Part shown: piece by piece, positions 11,802 to 22,112 of the stretch
Layout: each line of letters starts with the position of its first letter
How positions within the stretch are numbered: position 1 is the stretch's first letter
NCBI RefSeq assembly: GCF_009727055.1
Contig: NC_052357.1
Coordinates: forward strand, 83,405,706-83,469,705
Direction of reading: 5' to 3'
Origin: Benincasa hispida
Taxonomy: Eukaryota > Streptophyta > Magnoliopsida > Cucurbitales > Cucurbitaceae
DNA length: 64,000 bases
The notes under the pieces: generated by a model
The model's input: the letters and a program-made list of their open reading frames with translations, nothing else
Told to the model about the DNA's origin: nothing
Databases searched by the model: none
Program-made: the position numbers and the translations under genes

Positions 11802-13065
11802 CCCTCCCTCAAACTAAGGTAGCAAAGTAGAAACCAACTTGAGTTTGTTAAGCAACTGATGGAAGCGTCTGGATCACAAAGCTATGGAAAAAATATCAAC
11901 TAGTTGCTCAATAGTGGAGATGGATCACAAAAGAAGAGTTTTACTCAGGAGATGATGACAGACAAAGTGACAGTCATTTTCAATATGTTTGGTACGTTTA
12001 CAAAAGACAACATCGTGAGCAATCTAGATGGTACTATGATTGTCATAGTTAATGATAGTCGCAGACTGTTGAGGGACTCCCATATTAGCAAGAAGCTAGC
12101 GGTGCCATAATAATTCTGATGTAACGTCAGCCAGAGCATGATATTATGATTCAGTACTAGAGCAGGAGATAACACTCTGTTTCTGAGCAGGAGATAACAC
12201 TCTGTTTCTTACTTCGCTAAGAAATGAGAAAGTCACCTAGGGAGAAATAGTAACTTGTAGAGCGCTTATTAGTAGGATCACCAGCTTAATCAACATCGGA
12301 TTAGCCTGATAACATCGGGGATGACTGTGAAGAGAACTAAATTTCATGCCCCGTAGTACCCTTGGCATAGCGAAGAATACAGAGAACAACAGTAAAATGA
12401 ATGGTTTGTGGAGCAACCATGAACTGGCTAATAATATGAATGGCATATGCAATGTTTGGATGAGTTACTGTTAGATAAATAAGGTTGTCAACCAATTGAC
12501 GATAGAGACTGACATCTTCAAGCGGAACTCCATCAAATGAAGTCAGATGAACATTGGGATCCAGTGGTGTTGGTGTTGTGAAGGAGTCAATGATGCCTAA
12601 GGCCAATAGATTAGAGGCATATTTCGCTTGAGACAACAAATAACTAGCAGTGCTCATTGACACCTCAAGCCCAAGAAAGTAACTAAGTGAATCCAATCTC
12701 TCATCTCAAAGTGTTCTCCAAGGTAACATTGTAGATCAGAAATAGCCTAAGGGCCATCCTCGGTAATAATCATATCTTCAACATACAGAAGAAGAAGAAC
12801 AATATCATGAGGTGTTTGGCATGTAAAGAGTACCATGTCATGTGGACTGGAAGTATACTTAAGTCGAGTGATGGTGGAACTGAAAGTTGCAAACCAAGCT
12901 TGCAGAATCTGCTTCAAACTATACAATGCAAGATAAAGGAGATACACTTTATGGGGTAGAGGAGAAATACTCAATGGTGGTTGCATGTATACTTCCTCAA
13001 ATAAGGCCCCATTAAGAAAGACATTCTTGACATCCATCTAAAGGAGAGACCACTGTTTGGCAACA
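11802..13065 (-). pseudogene. Copia pol remnant: reverse transcriptase C-terminal half and RNase H
   Basis: Ty1/copia polyprotein, minus strand. From 13037 it reads MDVKNVFLNGALFEEVYMQP, the conserved QMDVKNAFLNG region of the RVT_2 reverse transcriptase, then ALYSLKQ and LLLLYVEDMIITED, where the catalytic YVDD has become YVED. A second open piece (12696-12337) gives YFLGLEVSMS, LLSQAKYASNLL, YRQLVDNLIYLTVTHPNIAYA and CILRYAKGTTGHEI, the region linking RT to RNase H. RNase H (about 12336-11860) is recognisable only in fragments such as LLIWESLNSLR. Frameshifts, stops and an internal 25-bp duplication make it non-functional. The N-terminal half of the same RT lies at 21871-22112, separated by the gypsy A insertion. 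Confidence 0.85.
12160..12209. repeat. Direct duplication of 25 bp in the RNase H remnant
   Basis: GAGCAGGAGATAACACTCTG plus TTTCT occurs twice in a row (12160-12184, 12185-12209) without a mismatch. The 25-bp length breaks the reading frame. Confidence 0.9.
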
Positions 13066-13474
13066 TGATAGACCGCCGATTGTATTTTAATATCAAAGAA
13101 GGAGAAATAAGGGTAATTTGGGAAATGAGGAAGCTACGTCAGTTAGGGAAGATGGGGACCACAACTAGTGAAGATTTTGATTCGCTTAGAATAATGTTTT
13201 GTTTAAAAGTAGGGGGAAGCGGGAAGAGAAAGGGGGAGATTGTAATCATAGTTTTGAGGGCAGGGAGCTTAACTCTCACATGTGAGAGGAAGTTGGAGTC
13301 ATTTTCCTTTTCTTAGAGAGATTTTGTAATCGCATCGCTTATCACTTAGTTCGTCGTGTAAACGATCGTATAGTGAATTACTTAGTATATTAAATCGTCT
13401 AGTTAATCACATACTTGATCGCAAAGTTAATCGTGTACTCAATAGAATTCTTCTATACGATTTGGTTTCTATCA
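13066..13474 (+). mobile_element. 5' LTR of gypsy A
   Basis: 409 bp, starting TGATAGACCGCC and ending GGTTTCTATCA, so TGATAGA...TCTATCA is a 7-bp terminal inverted repeat. The second half holds GTAAACGATCGTATAG and looser ATCGT words that recur in unrelated elements of this window. Confidence 0.85.
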
Positions 13475-13475
13475 A

Positions 13476-13488
13476 ATTGGTACCAGAG
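13476..13488 (+). other. Primer-binding site of gypsy A
   Basis: TTGGTACCAGAGC follows the 5' LTR directly. It is one base from TGGTATCAGAGC, the complement of the initiator Met tRNA 3' end used by many plant LTR elements. Confidence 0.75.
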
Positions 13489-13504
13489 CATATACCTGGG
13501 CAAG

Positions 13505-13690
13505 AATGGCTCAAAAACGATTCGAGGAGAAATTGGAGTTGTTAGATCAGGAGATTTCTGATCTTAGGGTAGAGATGTAGAAACTACCGACAATTGAGGA
13601 GAACTTTGTTAGAGTAAGATAACATGTAGCGGAAGTATCCATAGGGTTCTGCGAAAAGAGGAAGGAGTACAAGACTTTTCTAAACATCAG
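13505..13690 (+). pseudogene. Gag stub of gypsy A
   Basis: Starts MAQKRFEEKLELLDQEISDL, the charged coiled-coil-like N-terminus usual in this gypsy group, and meets an in-frame TAG soon after. Within 200 bp the reading jumps to integrase, so nearly all of gag, protease, RT and RNase H has been deleted. The start is the first ATG after the PBS. Confidence 0.55.
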
Positions 13691-14836
13691 GGAGTGTTGA
13701 AGTTCAAAGGGAGGTTAGTAATCTCAAGCACTTCTACTCTTATACCTATTATATTGCATACTTACCATGACTTTGTCTTTGGTGGACACTCTGGATTTTT
13801 TAGAACGTATAAAAGGGTGTCTGGAGAATTATATTAGGAAGGGATGAAAAGGGATGTTAAGAAATATGTGGAGGAATGCATGGTTTGCCAAAGAAACAAG
13901 ACCCTAGCTTTATCTCCTACAGGGTTGTTGATGCTGCTTACTATTCCTGATGTGATATGGGCTGATATATCAATGGATTTTATCGAGGGATTGTCTAAGG
14001 CCAGGGGTCATGATGTAATTTTGGTGGTAATGGATAGGTTGAGCAAGTATGCTCATTTTTTAGCATTAAAGCATCCTTTGAACGCCGAGTTTGTGGTTGA
14101 TGTATTCTGTAGAGAAGTGGTGAAGTTACATGGTATTCCAAAGTCTATTGTTTTAGATCGGGACAAAGTGTTTGTGAGTAAATTTTGGCAGGAACTATTC
14201 AGACTTTCGGGTACCAAGCTTCATAGGAGTATAGCCTATCATCCCCAATCGGATGGCCAAACAGAAGTAGTGAATCGCAGTGTGGAAATGTACTTGCTAT
14301 GTTTTGTAGGGAACGACCAAGGCAGTGGATCAGTTAGTTGCACTGGGCTGAGTATTGGTATAATACCACATATGATGCTTCAACTGGTTTGACTTTTTTT
14401 CAGGTTGTATATGGACGTCTTCCTCCAACTTTGGTTTATTATGCGGATAATTGTACTTCAAATGCTACTTTGGACCAACAATTGCGAGATAGGGATGAAG
14501 CTTTGCATGTCCTCAAAGAGCATCTGCGTATGGCTCAAGATAAGATGAAAAAGTATGCAAACAGGAAGCGGAGGGATGTGAAGTTTCAGGTGGGGGATTG
14601 TGTATGGTTGAAATTGCGTCCTTATCACCAAATTTCAATATGACAAAAGAGGTATGTCAAGCTGTCTCCCAAATATTATGGGTTGTATCAGATTATTGAG
14701 AGGATAAGATTGGTCGCCTATAAATTGGAGTTTCCACTCACTGTGACAATCCATCCTGTCTTTTATGTATCTCAGCTTAAAAAGATAGGGAGGCATCAAG
14801 GAGAGAGTCAATCAGTGGATCCTTTCAACTGAGCTG
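13690..14836 (+). pseudogene. Gypsy A integrase and start of chromodomain region
   Basis: The integrase would insert the element's cDNA into the genome. The N-terminal zinc finger is visible as HTYHDFVFGGHSGFF and ECMVCQRNK. The rve core follows: SMDFIEGLSKARGHDVILVV, then IVLDRDKVFVSKFWQELF with the second Asp, then YHPQSDGQTEVVNRSVEMYL with the catalytic Glu. A frameshift near 14340 moves the reading to WAEYWYNTTYDASTGLTFFQ and VYGRLPPTLVYY. The C-terminal part (KFQVGDCVWLKLRPY, LSPKYYGLYQIIERI, IHPVFYVSQLKK) follows after a TGA at 14641. The protein is cut at 14842 by gypsy B and resumes at 21283. Confidence 0.9.
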
Positions 14837-14842
14837 GAGGAG

Positions 14843-15395
14843 TGTAAACCCCGAACTCTAAGTTTCCTATATAAGCATGTTTAGCCAAAGGAATGTTATA
14901 TTAATTATTTGATAAGTGGAGATCCATGGTTACTTACAGGGGTTATGAAGGAAGGGAAGGAAAAACAAATTAATTGAAGGAGCTCACTAATTGAAATTGG
15001 TCGGAAACACTAAGTGCAGGATAAGGTGGCGGCTTGACCATTGAACACGGGAGGCGGCAGGAAGAATAAATGGAGGCAGAACTTCAGAAGCTCGGTTTTG
15101 GCAAATGACATGAGCAAATTAAGTGAGATTGATGCCATTTGAAAGCTGGGAGAATCTATTTTTTGAGGTTGTTTTTCCGGAGAAATATTTCAGAAGGAGA
15201 AGAACAAAAAGTGAAGAATTTGCAGAAGGGGAAGATTTTCAGATTAATCAGGGCTCGAGGTGAAGATTGGAAGCTCCAGGCCAAACTACAAGGAATTTTC
15301 GGCTAATATTTTAAGGTAAGAAATAATTCTAAACAAGTTTGTAGAAGGACATTTCTTAAAAAGAGTCCTGGATTTTGAGTTATGAATTTTTAAAG
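14843..15395 (+). mobile_element. 5' LTR of gypsy B, 3'-truncated
   Basis: Parallels 19342 onward closely through CTATATAAG, GGAGATCCATGGTTACTTA and TTTTGAGTTATGAATTTTT. Near 15400 the similarity stops and integrase-like sequence begins, so about 1.4 kb of this LTR is deleted together with most of the interior. Confidence 0.8.
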
Positions 15396-15717
15396 TTAAG
15401 TGCCAAATGTCGCTCATGAGAGAGCACCAAGATGTTTAGTCTGTCAAGAGGTGAAACCTGAGAGACAAAGACTCCGGCCCCTGATGGCCGGGTCCTTTCA
15501 GCATGTTTTGTCTTCACTCACATGCATCCTAGGAAACTTTGGAGTTCTTATGATTGAGCCACCAAAAAGGAAGGTGCACCTTGTTGGTATAGGTAGTAAC
15601 TTTTAATTCTTTTAAGTCTTTCTTAACCATACTTTCATGTCCTCAGAATCCCTCTCATTCGGATGTGATATCGGTTCATTCATGTACCCCTTCTGAACTC
15701 GGTCATTACATGAAGAA
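15396..15717 (+). pseudogene. Gypsy B integrase N-terminal scrap
   Basis: Frame +1 gives HERAPRCLVCQEVKPERQRL, matching the CxxCQxxK zinc-finger stretch of gypsy integrases. After that the sequence is not recognisable, apart from a possible decayed copy of the SDRDPRFTSKFW motif ending at 15717, whose remainder RFTSKF starts at 18454 beyond LTR C. The element cannot be active. Confidence 0.5.
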
Positions 15718-18450
15718 TGTAACATCCCGAATTTCAAGAAAATTTAAGTTAATTATCTAAAATTATTGAGTTTAAATTTCCTTTTCATTTGGAAAATTGG
15801 GGTTAAATTGAAATAGTTGAAAAACTTTTATTGGTTAAATTGAATTTAATTGATTAGATATTCGAATTGATTGTCTTGAAAATATTGAATTTTGGTTCCC
15901 TTTGATTTTGGATTTTAGGGCCAACTTAAAGAAAAAAATAAATAAAAGAGATAATTAATTTCATGTGGTTTTGAATTGATTTAAATATTTTGAAGGATTT
16001 AATTTGTATTGATGGATCTTATGCCCTTTAATTTTGGTTTTTGAAGCCTAAATTAAGATAATTTGAAAAGTTAATTGATTTCTAAATTTAATAGAATCTT
16101 TAGAGATTTGTGATAAAATATTTTATTTATTTTTTTAAATTTTGGAAAAAATATAAAAGAATTGAGATTTTTTTCGAAATTAAATGAGAGTGAAAAGAGG
16201 TAAAAAATTGGGGAGAAAGCAATTCGATTTTTCAGCAACAGCTTCCAAAAAATTGTCGATTGCCAGAGTTTGAACCGTTGGATCGTGCTCAAATTTGGTT
16301 AGCCTGTTCGAGACATATAGAGTTCATTTTGAACGGTTGGATCGTTGTTTGAAGCTTTGGTTTGTTTGTAATCGCTGCTAAATAAAATCTGTAAACTAGA
16401 ATTTCCCCTTCTCTCCCACTCTCACAAACCCTCCTCATGTAAGACCCTCACTACCAGCTGCTAGCCTAAACAATTTATGCTTTCCGACAGCAACACACAC
16501 TGCCTATCTATGGCAGCCACAAGTCAATGCATCGTCGGCCGCCATTGCCCCAATCTTTGCCGGAATTTTGAGGGAAACCTTGGGTAAGACTTATTTTTTC
16601 CTTATAATTTGGGAGATGAAGTTCACCCTTTTGATTTTGGGTTAAATTAGTAACCTCTCTTTGGTTTGAAACTTAGATTCAAGGTTTGGAAGTTTTGAGG
16701 CATTGACCATTAAGCTAGATACCATTTTTTTTTTGCAGAAAATTGGTGAAGATCGGTAAGTTTTGCAAGTTGAGGTAAGTAATCTTACTACTGGAACTGC
16801 CTTTGTACGGATAAATTTATGATTTATGTTAGGGATTGTAAGACTAGTTACCAGGATAATTTTGACTGTTCTGAGATTTAATGGACTGTTTAGAAAATAT
16901 ATATGAGCATGTGATAATATGTCTGAAGCATGTTAATGTATGAGCATAATTTAGAATTTTATGAGATATATTAAAAGGACGATTGAGCATGACCCTAAAT
17001 TATGAGTTAAGTGACACTACTACGGGAATGTTTTAAAGTTAGGTAAAAGTTGGAGCATTTTGTTGATGTGCTTATTTATGTGATTTATTATGAAAGTGTG
17101 TAAGCTATATGATGTATTATGAAATTTCAAATGTTTGATTGTTTACATGAGTTAGTGCATGAAAGTGATGTACTAGAGTGGATCTATTAATACTAGATTA
17201 ATTACGTATGTTGAGGTTAATTAACATGATCAAGACCTTTATTAGGAGATTTTAGAGAATTCATGATTATGTGAACGTTATATGTAATATGAAGTTAAAT
17301 GCAATAACTTTTCCTTTTCAGACTATGTGACTGCATGAAAGTGATGCACGTCAAGGGCGCTAGTACATAAAAGAGATGTACTAGGGCTGGTGTGTATGAA
17401 AGTGATACATACCTAGAGAGTATTGGGGTGTACAAAAGAGGTACATACTCAGTGGGTTATGTGTATACAAAAGAGGTGTATACATAACCATGTGTACGAA
17501 AGAGGTACGCATCCCTACATTTATAGAGAGGATCTGAGGTGTACAAAAGAGGTACATACTCAGTGGGTTATGTGTATACGAAAGAGGTGTATACATAACC
17601 ATGTGTACGAAAGAGATACGCATTCCTACATTTATAGAGAGGATCTGGGTGTACGAAAGAGGTACATACTTAGTGGGTTATGTGTATACGAAAGAGGTGT
17701 ATACATAATCATGTGTACGAAAGAGGTACACATTCAGTGGGTTATGTGTATACGAAAGAGGTGTATACGTAACCATGTATATGAAAAAGGTACATATTAA
17801 GTGGGTTATATGTACACGAAAGAGATGTATGCATAACCATGTGTATGTAAGAGATTGTGTTTCCTTCGGGATTCACCAGAGGTTGTGGGTCCTACGGGAC
17901 TTACTAGAAATAGTGGGCATACTTAACTACAGTAGGATAGAAATAAGTTTTTCATATGTATGTGTCTCATGAGGACTAGAGCAGTTTATATATTCCACTA
18001 GAGATAGGCATCTAGAGGACATAGATGCCTAGCCTGACCCCAGTAGTGGGGTTACTTACTGAGTATTTTATACTCACCCTTTCTCATGTATGTTTCAGGT
18101 AAGAGTAGGGACGCGATGGAAAATGACAAGCGAAATTCGTAAACGAGCCACTGGGACCAATTTTATACTTCCACTCATGAGATTTAAACTTCTTTTCATG
18201 TTTTTCTTAGCTTTCAGTGTTGATGTTTAAAACTTACTATTTAGAATCGCTTCCAGATTTATTTATTATCATTTATGATTTATGGGTATCCTACCGTTAT
18301 TTTTAATATTTGAAATTAAATGCAAAGTCTTTTAAATTTACCTTATTTAATTAGCATTTATTTCACCATAACAGAGTGCCGTTTTAAGTTCCATGCATGC
18401 ATGTGTTTAGTAACGGCCTAACTTAAGTCCTAGGGGGTCGGGTCGTTACA
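15718..18450 (+). mobile_element. Gypsy-type LTR C (probable solo LTR) inserted in B
   Basis: Begins TGTAACATCCCGAATTTC and ends GGGTCGGGTCGTTACA; TGTAAC/GTTACA is a perfect 6-bp inverted terminus. At 2733 bp it carries a tandem-repeat block (17329-17870) and no pol coding. Both sides lie in gypsy B integrase. The immediate flanks AAGAA and TGAGG do not match as a TSD, although TGAAG lies 2 bp further left, so the boundary has been altered or the LTR results from recombination. Confidence 0.7.
17329..17870 (+). repeat. Tandem repeat block GTGTACGAAAGAGGTAC inside LTR C
   Basis: Short units of the form GTGTA(T)ACGAAAGAGGTRTA alternate with TGGGTTATG and ATACATAACCATG spacers. Two larger copies of about 110 bp end in CATTTATAGAGAGGATCTG (17429-17536 and 17539-17646), followed by about 60-bp copies. 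One frame stays open for 125 codons (17423-17800) with repeated CIHNHVYERGTH. I take this as a by-product of the repeat, not a gene. Confidence 0.85.
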
Positions 18451-19289
18451 TGAGGTTTACTTCAAAATTCTAGCCTAGTCTACAGAAGGCTATGGGCACA
18501 AAACTGTATTTTAGTTCGGCTTTTCATCCACAAACTGATGAACAGTCGGAAAGAACTATATAGACACTGAAAGATATGTTAAGAGCTTGCATGTTACAAT
18601 TCAAAGGAAGTTGGGATACGCAATTGCCATTGATCGAATTTGCATATAACAATAGCTACCATTCTAGTATCAAAATGGCTCCCTATGAAGCGTTGTATGG
18701 TGACCTTGCAAGACCCTAGTATGCTGGAACGAAGTCAGAGAACGACAGTTATTGGGTCCAGAATTAGTTTAACAAACAACGGAGAATGTGAAGCTTATCA
18801 GAGACAATCTTAAGATGGCTCATGAAAGACAGAAGAGCTATGCTGATAAGCGAAGAAGAGAACTAGAATTTGAAGTCGAAGATCGGGTATTTCTTTGATT
18901 GTCCCCATGGAAAGGAATTCTCCGATTTGGGAGGAAAGGGAAGTTAAGTCCGCAATACATTGGACCATATGAAGTTGTGGAAGGGGTTGGTCCAATAGCA
19001 TATAGATTGCAGTTACCTATGGAACTAACTCTTTCATGACGTATTTCATGTGTTAATGTTAAGAAAGTATGTGCCTGATCCTATGCACATACTGGCAGCA
19101 CAACCAATACAGCTCAAAAGAGATTTTTCTTACGAGGAAGAGGCCATCGAGATTTTAGACAGGAAAGACCAGGTACTCAGAAATAAGACAATTCCTTTGT
19201 TGAAGGTATTATGGCGTAATCATGGAATCGAAGAGGCAGCCTGGGAACCTGAAGAGCTAATGATAAAGAGATATCCTCAACTTTTCTAA
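18451..19289 (+). pseudogene. Gypsy B integrase C-terminal half with chromodomain
   Basis: Reads RFTSKF, KLYFSSAFHPQTDEQSERTI (catalytic Glu in QSERTI), [20 protein letters not shown] and PYEALYG, the standard rve end of Ty3/gypsy integrases, with stops and frameshifts between pieces. The last open stretch (19050-19289) reads LRKYVPDPMHIL, YEEEAIEILDRKDQVLRNK, PLLKVLWRNHGIEEAAWEPE and ends RYPQLF, a chromodomain-like C-terminus that would steer integration to heterochromatin. The N-terminal part is missing. Confidence 0.9.
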
Positions 19290-19323
19290 TGATATATCAG
19301 GTAAATTTCGAGGATGAAATTTC

Positions 19324-19341
19324 TTTTAAGGGGGAGGTGAT
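19324..19341 (+). other. Polypurine tract of gypsy B
   Basis: TTTTAAGGGGGAGGTGAT sits directly before the 3' LTR start at 19342, the usual plus-strand primer position. Confidence 0.8.
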
Positions 19342-21279
19342 TGTAAACCCCGAACTCTAAGTTTCCTATATAAGTATGTTTAGCCAAAGAAATGTTATAT
19401 TAATTATTTGATAAGTGGAGATCCATGGTTACTTATAGGGGTTATGAAGGAAGGGAAAGAAAAATAAATTAATTGAAGGAGCTCACTAATTGGAATTGGC
19501 CGGAAACACTAAGTGCGGGATGAGGTGGCGACTTAACCATTGAACACGGGAGGCGGCAGGAAGAATAAATGAAAGTGAAAATTTAGAAGCTCGGTTTTGG
19601 CAAATGACATAAGCAAATTAAGTGAGATTGATGCCATTTGAAAGCTGGGAGAATTGAGTTTTCGAAGGGGCAAATTCTCGGATTAATCAGGGCTCAGGAT
19701 GAAGATTGGAAGCTCTAGACCAAACTACAAGGAATTTTTGGCTGATGTTTTAAGGTAAGAATATTAATTCAATTATAAACAAGTTTGTACAAGGAAGTTT
19801 CTTAAAAAGAATCCTGGATTTTGAGTTATGAATTTTTTAAGTTAAAACAGAAAATTTGTGCGTAAACAAGCAGCTGCTTAAGAAGATTAAGCAGGCAGTT
19901 CACTATAGAGAGCGAGAGGTGGATGTGGATCTCGCTAAGGACAGAAATCTCGCTGGTTTTGTACTAAATCTCGCTGAAAAGTGCCAAATCTCACTGAAAA
20001 TGTTAAATCTTGCTCATAAGGATGATCTCGCTCATGAGGTTGATCTCGCTCGTGATGATCATCTCGCTAGTAATGCTGATTTTGTTGATAAAAGTTTCAT
20101 TAGTAAACAAACTATCTGAGGTATTTTGCTGTGAATTCTAAGGAATCTAACCGAGAATTATGTCCTTTCAGGCCAAGAAGAGCTAGGAGAGGCATATAAA
20201 CCGTTAAGAATCCCGACAAGCTATGAGTGACTAAAATGAACTTAATGCTTTCAATACTTATGCATAAAAGACCATGTAAGTTACAGTGATGTTGATGATG
20301 AATTTATATTTCCTCAAGCACCAAATGTTTAATGAATAACATAGCGTATCTTCTCCAGCTTGTATGTGTTTAACGCATACCAAGGTATGTTGTGAATGCA
20401 TTACAAAAGTTAAGTTCCTATGTTGAAACATGTGTTATGGAGGAAGGTTGTGATGGAATGAGTCTTTGTGTAAATGGCATGCAATGAAACTTAATTTAAT
20501 GCTAGGAAATAATTCGGTACTGAAGGACACGGAGAAGGTACCTGGGTAATAGTACCTAAGGTGTTGACAGTACTTAGAAAACTCCACGTGCACGTAGTTA
20601 GTTCTGAATGAGAGGCCGAAGTATAGGTCTCCTAGGCCATATACCAGCAAAGGGAGGCCGAAGTATGGGTCTCTTGGCCGGCAACAGACGTTTGGAGCTA
20701 GAGCGATGTATGCTTGTTCTCAACTAGGGAATAATGATGTTTAATGATATTTAAGAGTAGTTATCAATGTTTATGTTTAGAGGAAGTTGCTTGAGATGCC
20801 CATCGGTATATTTACATATTTATAGTAATGTAATGCATGGTGTAATATGATTCTATAGTCACTTACTGGGCTACTAGCGCACAAATTTTCTATGTTTTCC
20901 TTTTCTAGGTAGCGGTCAGATTCCTCAAGGTTGATCCTGCTGCTGCTTGCCACTGAAAGGCCCGACTTGTCAAGAAGAACTTAGGTTGATGGTTTGTCTA
21001 TGTACACATGTTTTGAGAGGGACTAGGGCTTTGTTAATGATGTTTGGGCTCAACTGTAAATATTTTACCCGTAGATGTTGTGTCATGAGTGTTTGCATGT
21101 GATTATATAAACTTATGTAGAACCTTATGGAGGAATGTTGTATGCATACATTAATAATGTTTAATAGGTTGGTGTTTAGGTTAAAAAGCTTAGGTGGTAA
21201 GTGCTGGCAGTAGGGCTAGTAACTGCTACCGTCACATGTCTTTCCAGATTAAGAAGGTAATCTGGGAAGGGGTGTGACA
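19342..21279 (+). mobile_element. 3' LTR of gypsy B
   Basis: 1938 bp, starting TGTAAACCCCGAAC, ending GTGTGACA, and followed by TSD AGGAG. It contains an early CTATATAAG TATA-like word and an array of ATCTCGCT words (19929-20068). The 19856-20119 ORF (repeated DLA, NLA, HLA) is only this array translated. Confidence 0.9.
19929..20068 (+). repeat. Array of ATCTCGCT words in the gypsy B LTR
   Basis: Exact ATCTCGCT at 19929, 19947, 20024, 20043 and 20061, plus variants ATCTCACT and ATCTTGCT, spaced about 18-21 bp apart. Confidence 0.8.
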
Positions 21280-21448
21280 AGGAGGTATTGGGCTATCATC
21301 CCTACTCTTCTCGACAAGGGCGTGAGATCCTGGTGAAATGGAAGGGATTGCCAAAGCACGAGGCAACTTGGAAAATGTTGGATGACTTCTAAAGGCAAAT
21401 TTTAAATTTTTACCCTAAGGACAAGGTAAATGTGGAGGAGGGAGGTAA
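21280..21448 (+). pseudogene. End of gypsy A chromodomain, and its PPT
   Basis: Continues gypsy A after B: VLGYHPYSSRQGREILVKWK, GLPKHEATWKMLDDF, then a stop where Q is expected, and ILNFYPKDKVNVEEGG. ILVKWKG...ATW is the chromodomain signature. GGAGGAGGGAGGTAA just before 21449 is the polypurine tract. Confidence 0.85.
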
Positions 21449-21870
21449 TGATAGACTACTGATTGTATTTCAATATCAAAGAATGAAAAATAAGGGTAAT
21501 TTAGTAAATGAGGAAGTTATGTCAGTTATGGGAGATGAGGAGCATAACTAGTGAAGACTTCGATTCGGTTAGAAGAATGTTTTGTTTAAAAGTAGGGGGA
21601 AGCGGGAAGAGAAAGGGGGAGATTGTAATAAGAGTTTTGAGGGCAAGGGAGCTTAACTCTCGCATGTGAGAGGAAGCTAGAGTCATTTTCCTTTTCTTAA
21701 AGAGATTTTGTAATCGCATTGCTTATCGTTTAGTTCGTCGTGTAAACGATCGTGTAGTGAATTGCTTAGTATATTAAATCGTCTAATTATTCGCATACTT
21801 GATCACGCAGCCGATCGTGTAATTCATCATGTACTCGATAGAATTCTTCTATACGATTTGGTTTTTATCA
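21449..21870 (+). mobile_element. 3' LTR of gypsy A
   Basis: 422 bp, TGATAGACTACT to GGTTTTTATCA, aligning along its length with 13066-13474. Carries TGTAAACGATCGTGTAG and several GATCGTGTA/ATCGTC words. Followed by CAGCA, the partner of the left TSD CAACA. Confidence 0.85.
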
Positions 21871-22112
21871 CAGCAGCAACTGCTAAGAGACTCCGAACAG
21901 ATATCATCCGTGCCACAGGAACAAAAGTCTCTTCATAATCGATGCCATACTCTTAAGAATATCCTTTCACCACAAGTCGAGCCTTATATCGTTCGATAGA
22001 ACTATTAGAGTGAGTCTTTATCTTGTAAACCCACTTACAACCAATGAGCCTTCTACTAGGGGATAAATCAACATAATCTCATGTATGTATCTTCTCTAAA
22101 GCTTAAAACTTG
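21871..22112 (-). pseudogene. Copia RT N-terminal part (outer element of the nest)
   Basis: Minus strand from about 22110: ALEKIHT.DYVDLSPSRRLI, GCKWVYKIKTHSNSSIERYK, ARLVVKGYS, EYGIDYEETFVPVARM and ISVRSLLAVAAV, the first third of the RVT_2 domain, with stops. It joins the piece at 13060 across gypsy A. Upstream (right of 22112) the copia similarity ends abruptly. Confidence 0.9.

Larger units (their letters stand above)
14843..21279 (+). mobile_element. Ty3/gypsy LTR retrotransposon B, nested in gypsy A
   Basis: Starts TGTAAACCCC and ends GGTGTGACA, flanked by a perfect 5-bp TSD, AGGAG (14838-14842 and 21280-21284). Excising it restores the A reading into VLGYHPYSSRQG. Content: a truncated 5' LTR, an integrase zinc-finger scrap, the inserted LTR C, the integrase C-terminal half with chromodomain, a PPT and a 1938-bp 3' LTR. 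Gag to RNase H is lost. By eye its LTR starts differ at about 18 of 250 bp, 17 of them transitions, so B is younger than A, as nesting requires. Confidence 0.9.
13066..21870 (+). mobile_element. Ty3/gypsy LTR retrotransposon A, inserted in the copia and itself interrupted
   Basis: Bounded by two related LTRs (13066-13474, 21449-21870) that both begin TGATAGAC and end T(C/T)TATCA or TTTATCA. Flanking 5-mers are CAACA (13061-13065) and CAGCA (21871-21875). Removing the element joins RSLLAVAAV to AKQWSLL.MDVKNVFLNG, the continuous copia RT, which confirms the insertion site. Inside are a PBS, a gag stub, integrase, part of a chromodomain, and then gypsy B. Protease, RT and RNase H are missing, so it is a deletion derivative. 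By eye the two LTRs differ at about 18 of the first 138 bp, so it is old. Confidence 0.85.

Noticed and set aside
12747..13037. Host gene of unknown function
   Set aside because: Recognisable copia RT with the catalytic YVDD changed to YVED.
17423..17972. 125-aa and 65-aa ORFs as a repeat protein gene
   Set aside because: They lie wholly in the LTR C tandem repeat; no start context or known domain.
15718..18450. Perfect solo LTR with TSD
   Set aside because: Termini are clear, but flanks AAGAA and TGAGG do not match, so the simple insertion model is not supported as it stands.
19856..20119. 87-aa ORF with DLA repeats
   Set aside because: Product of the ATCTCGCT array inside the gypsy B LTR.
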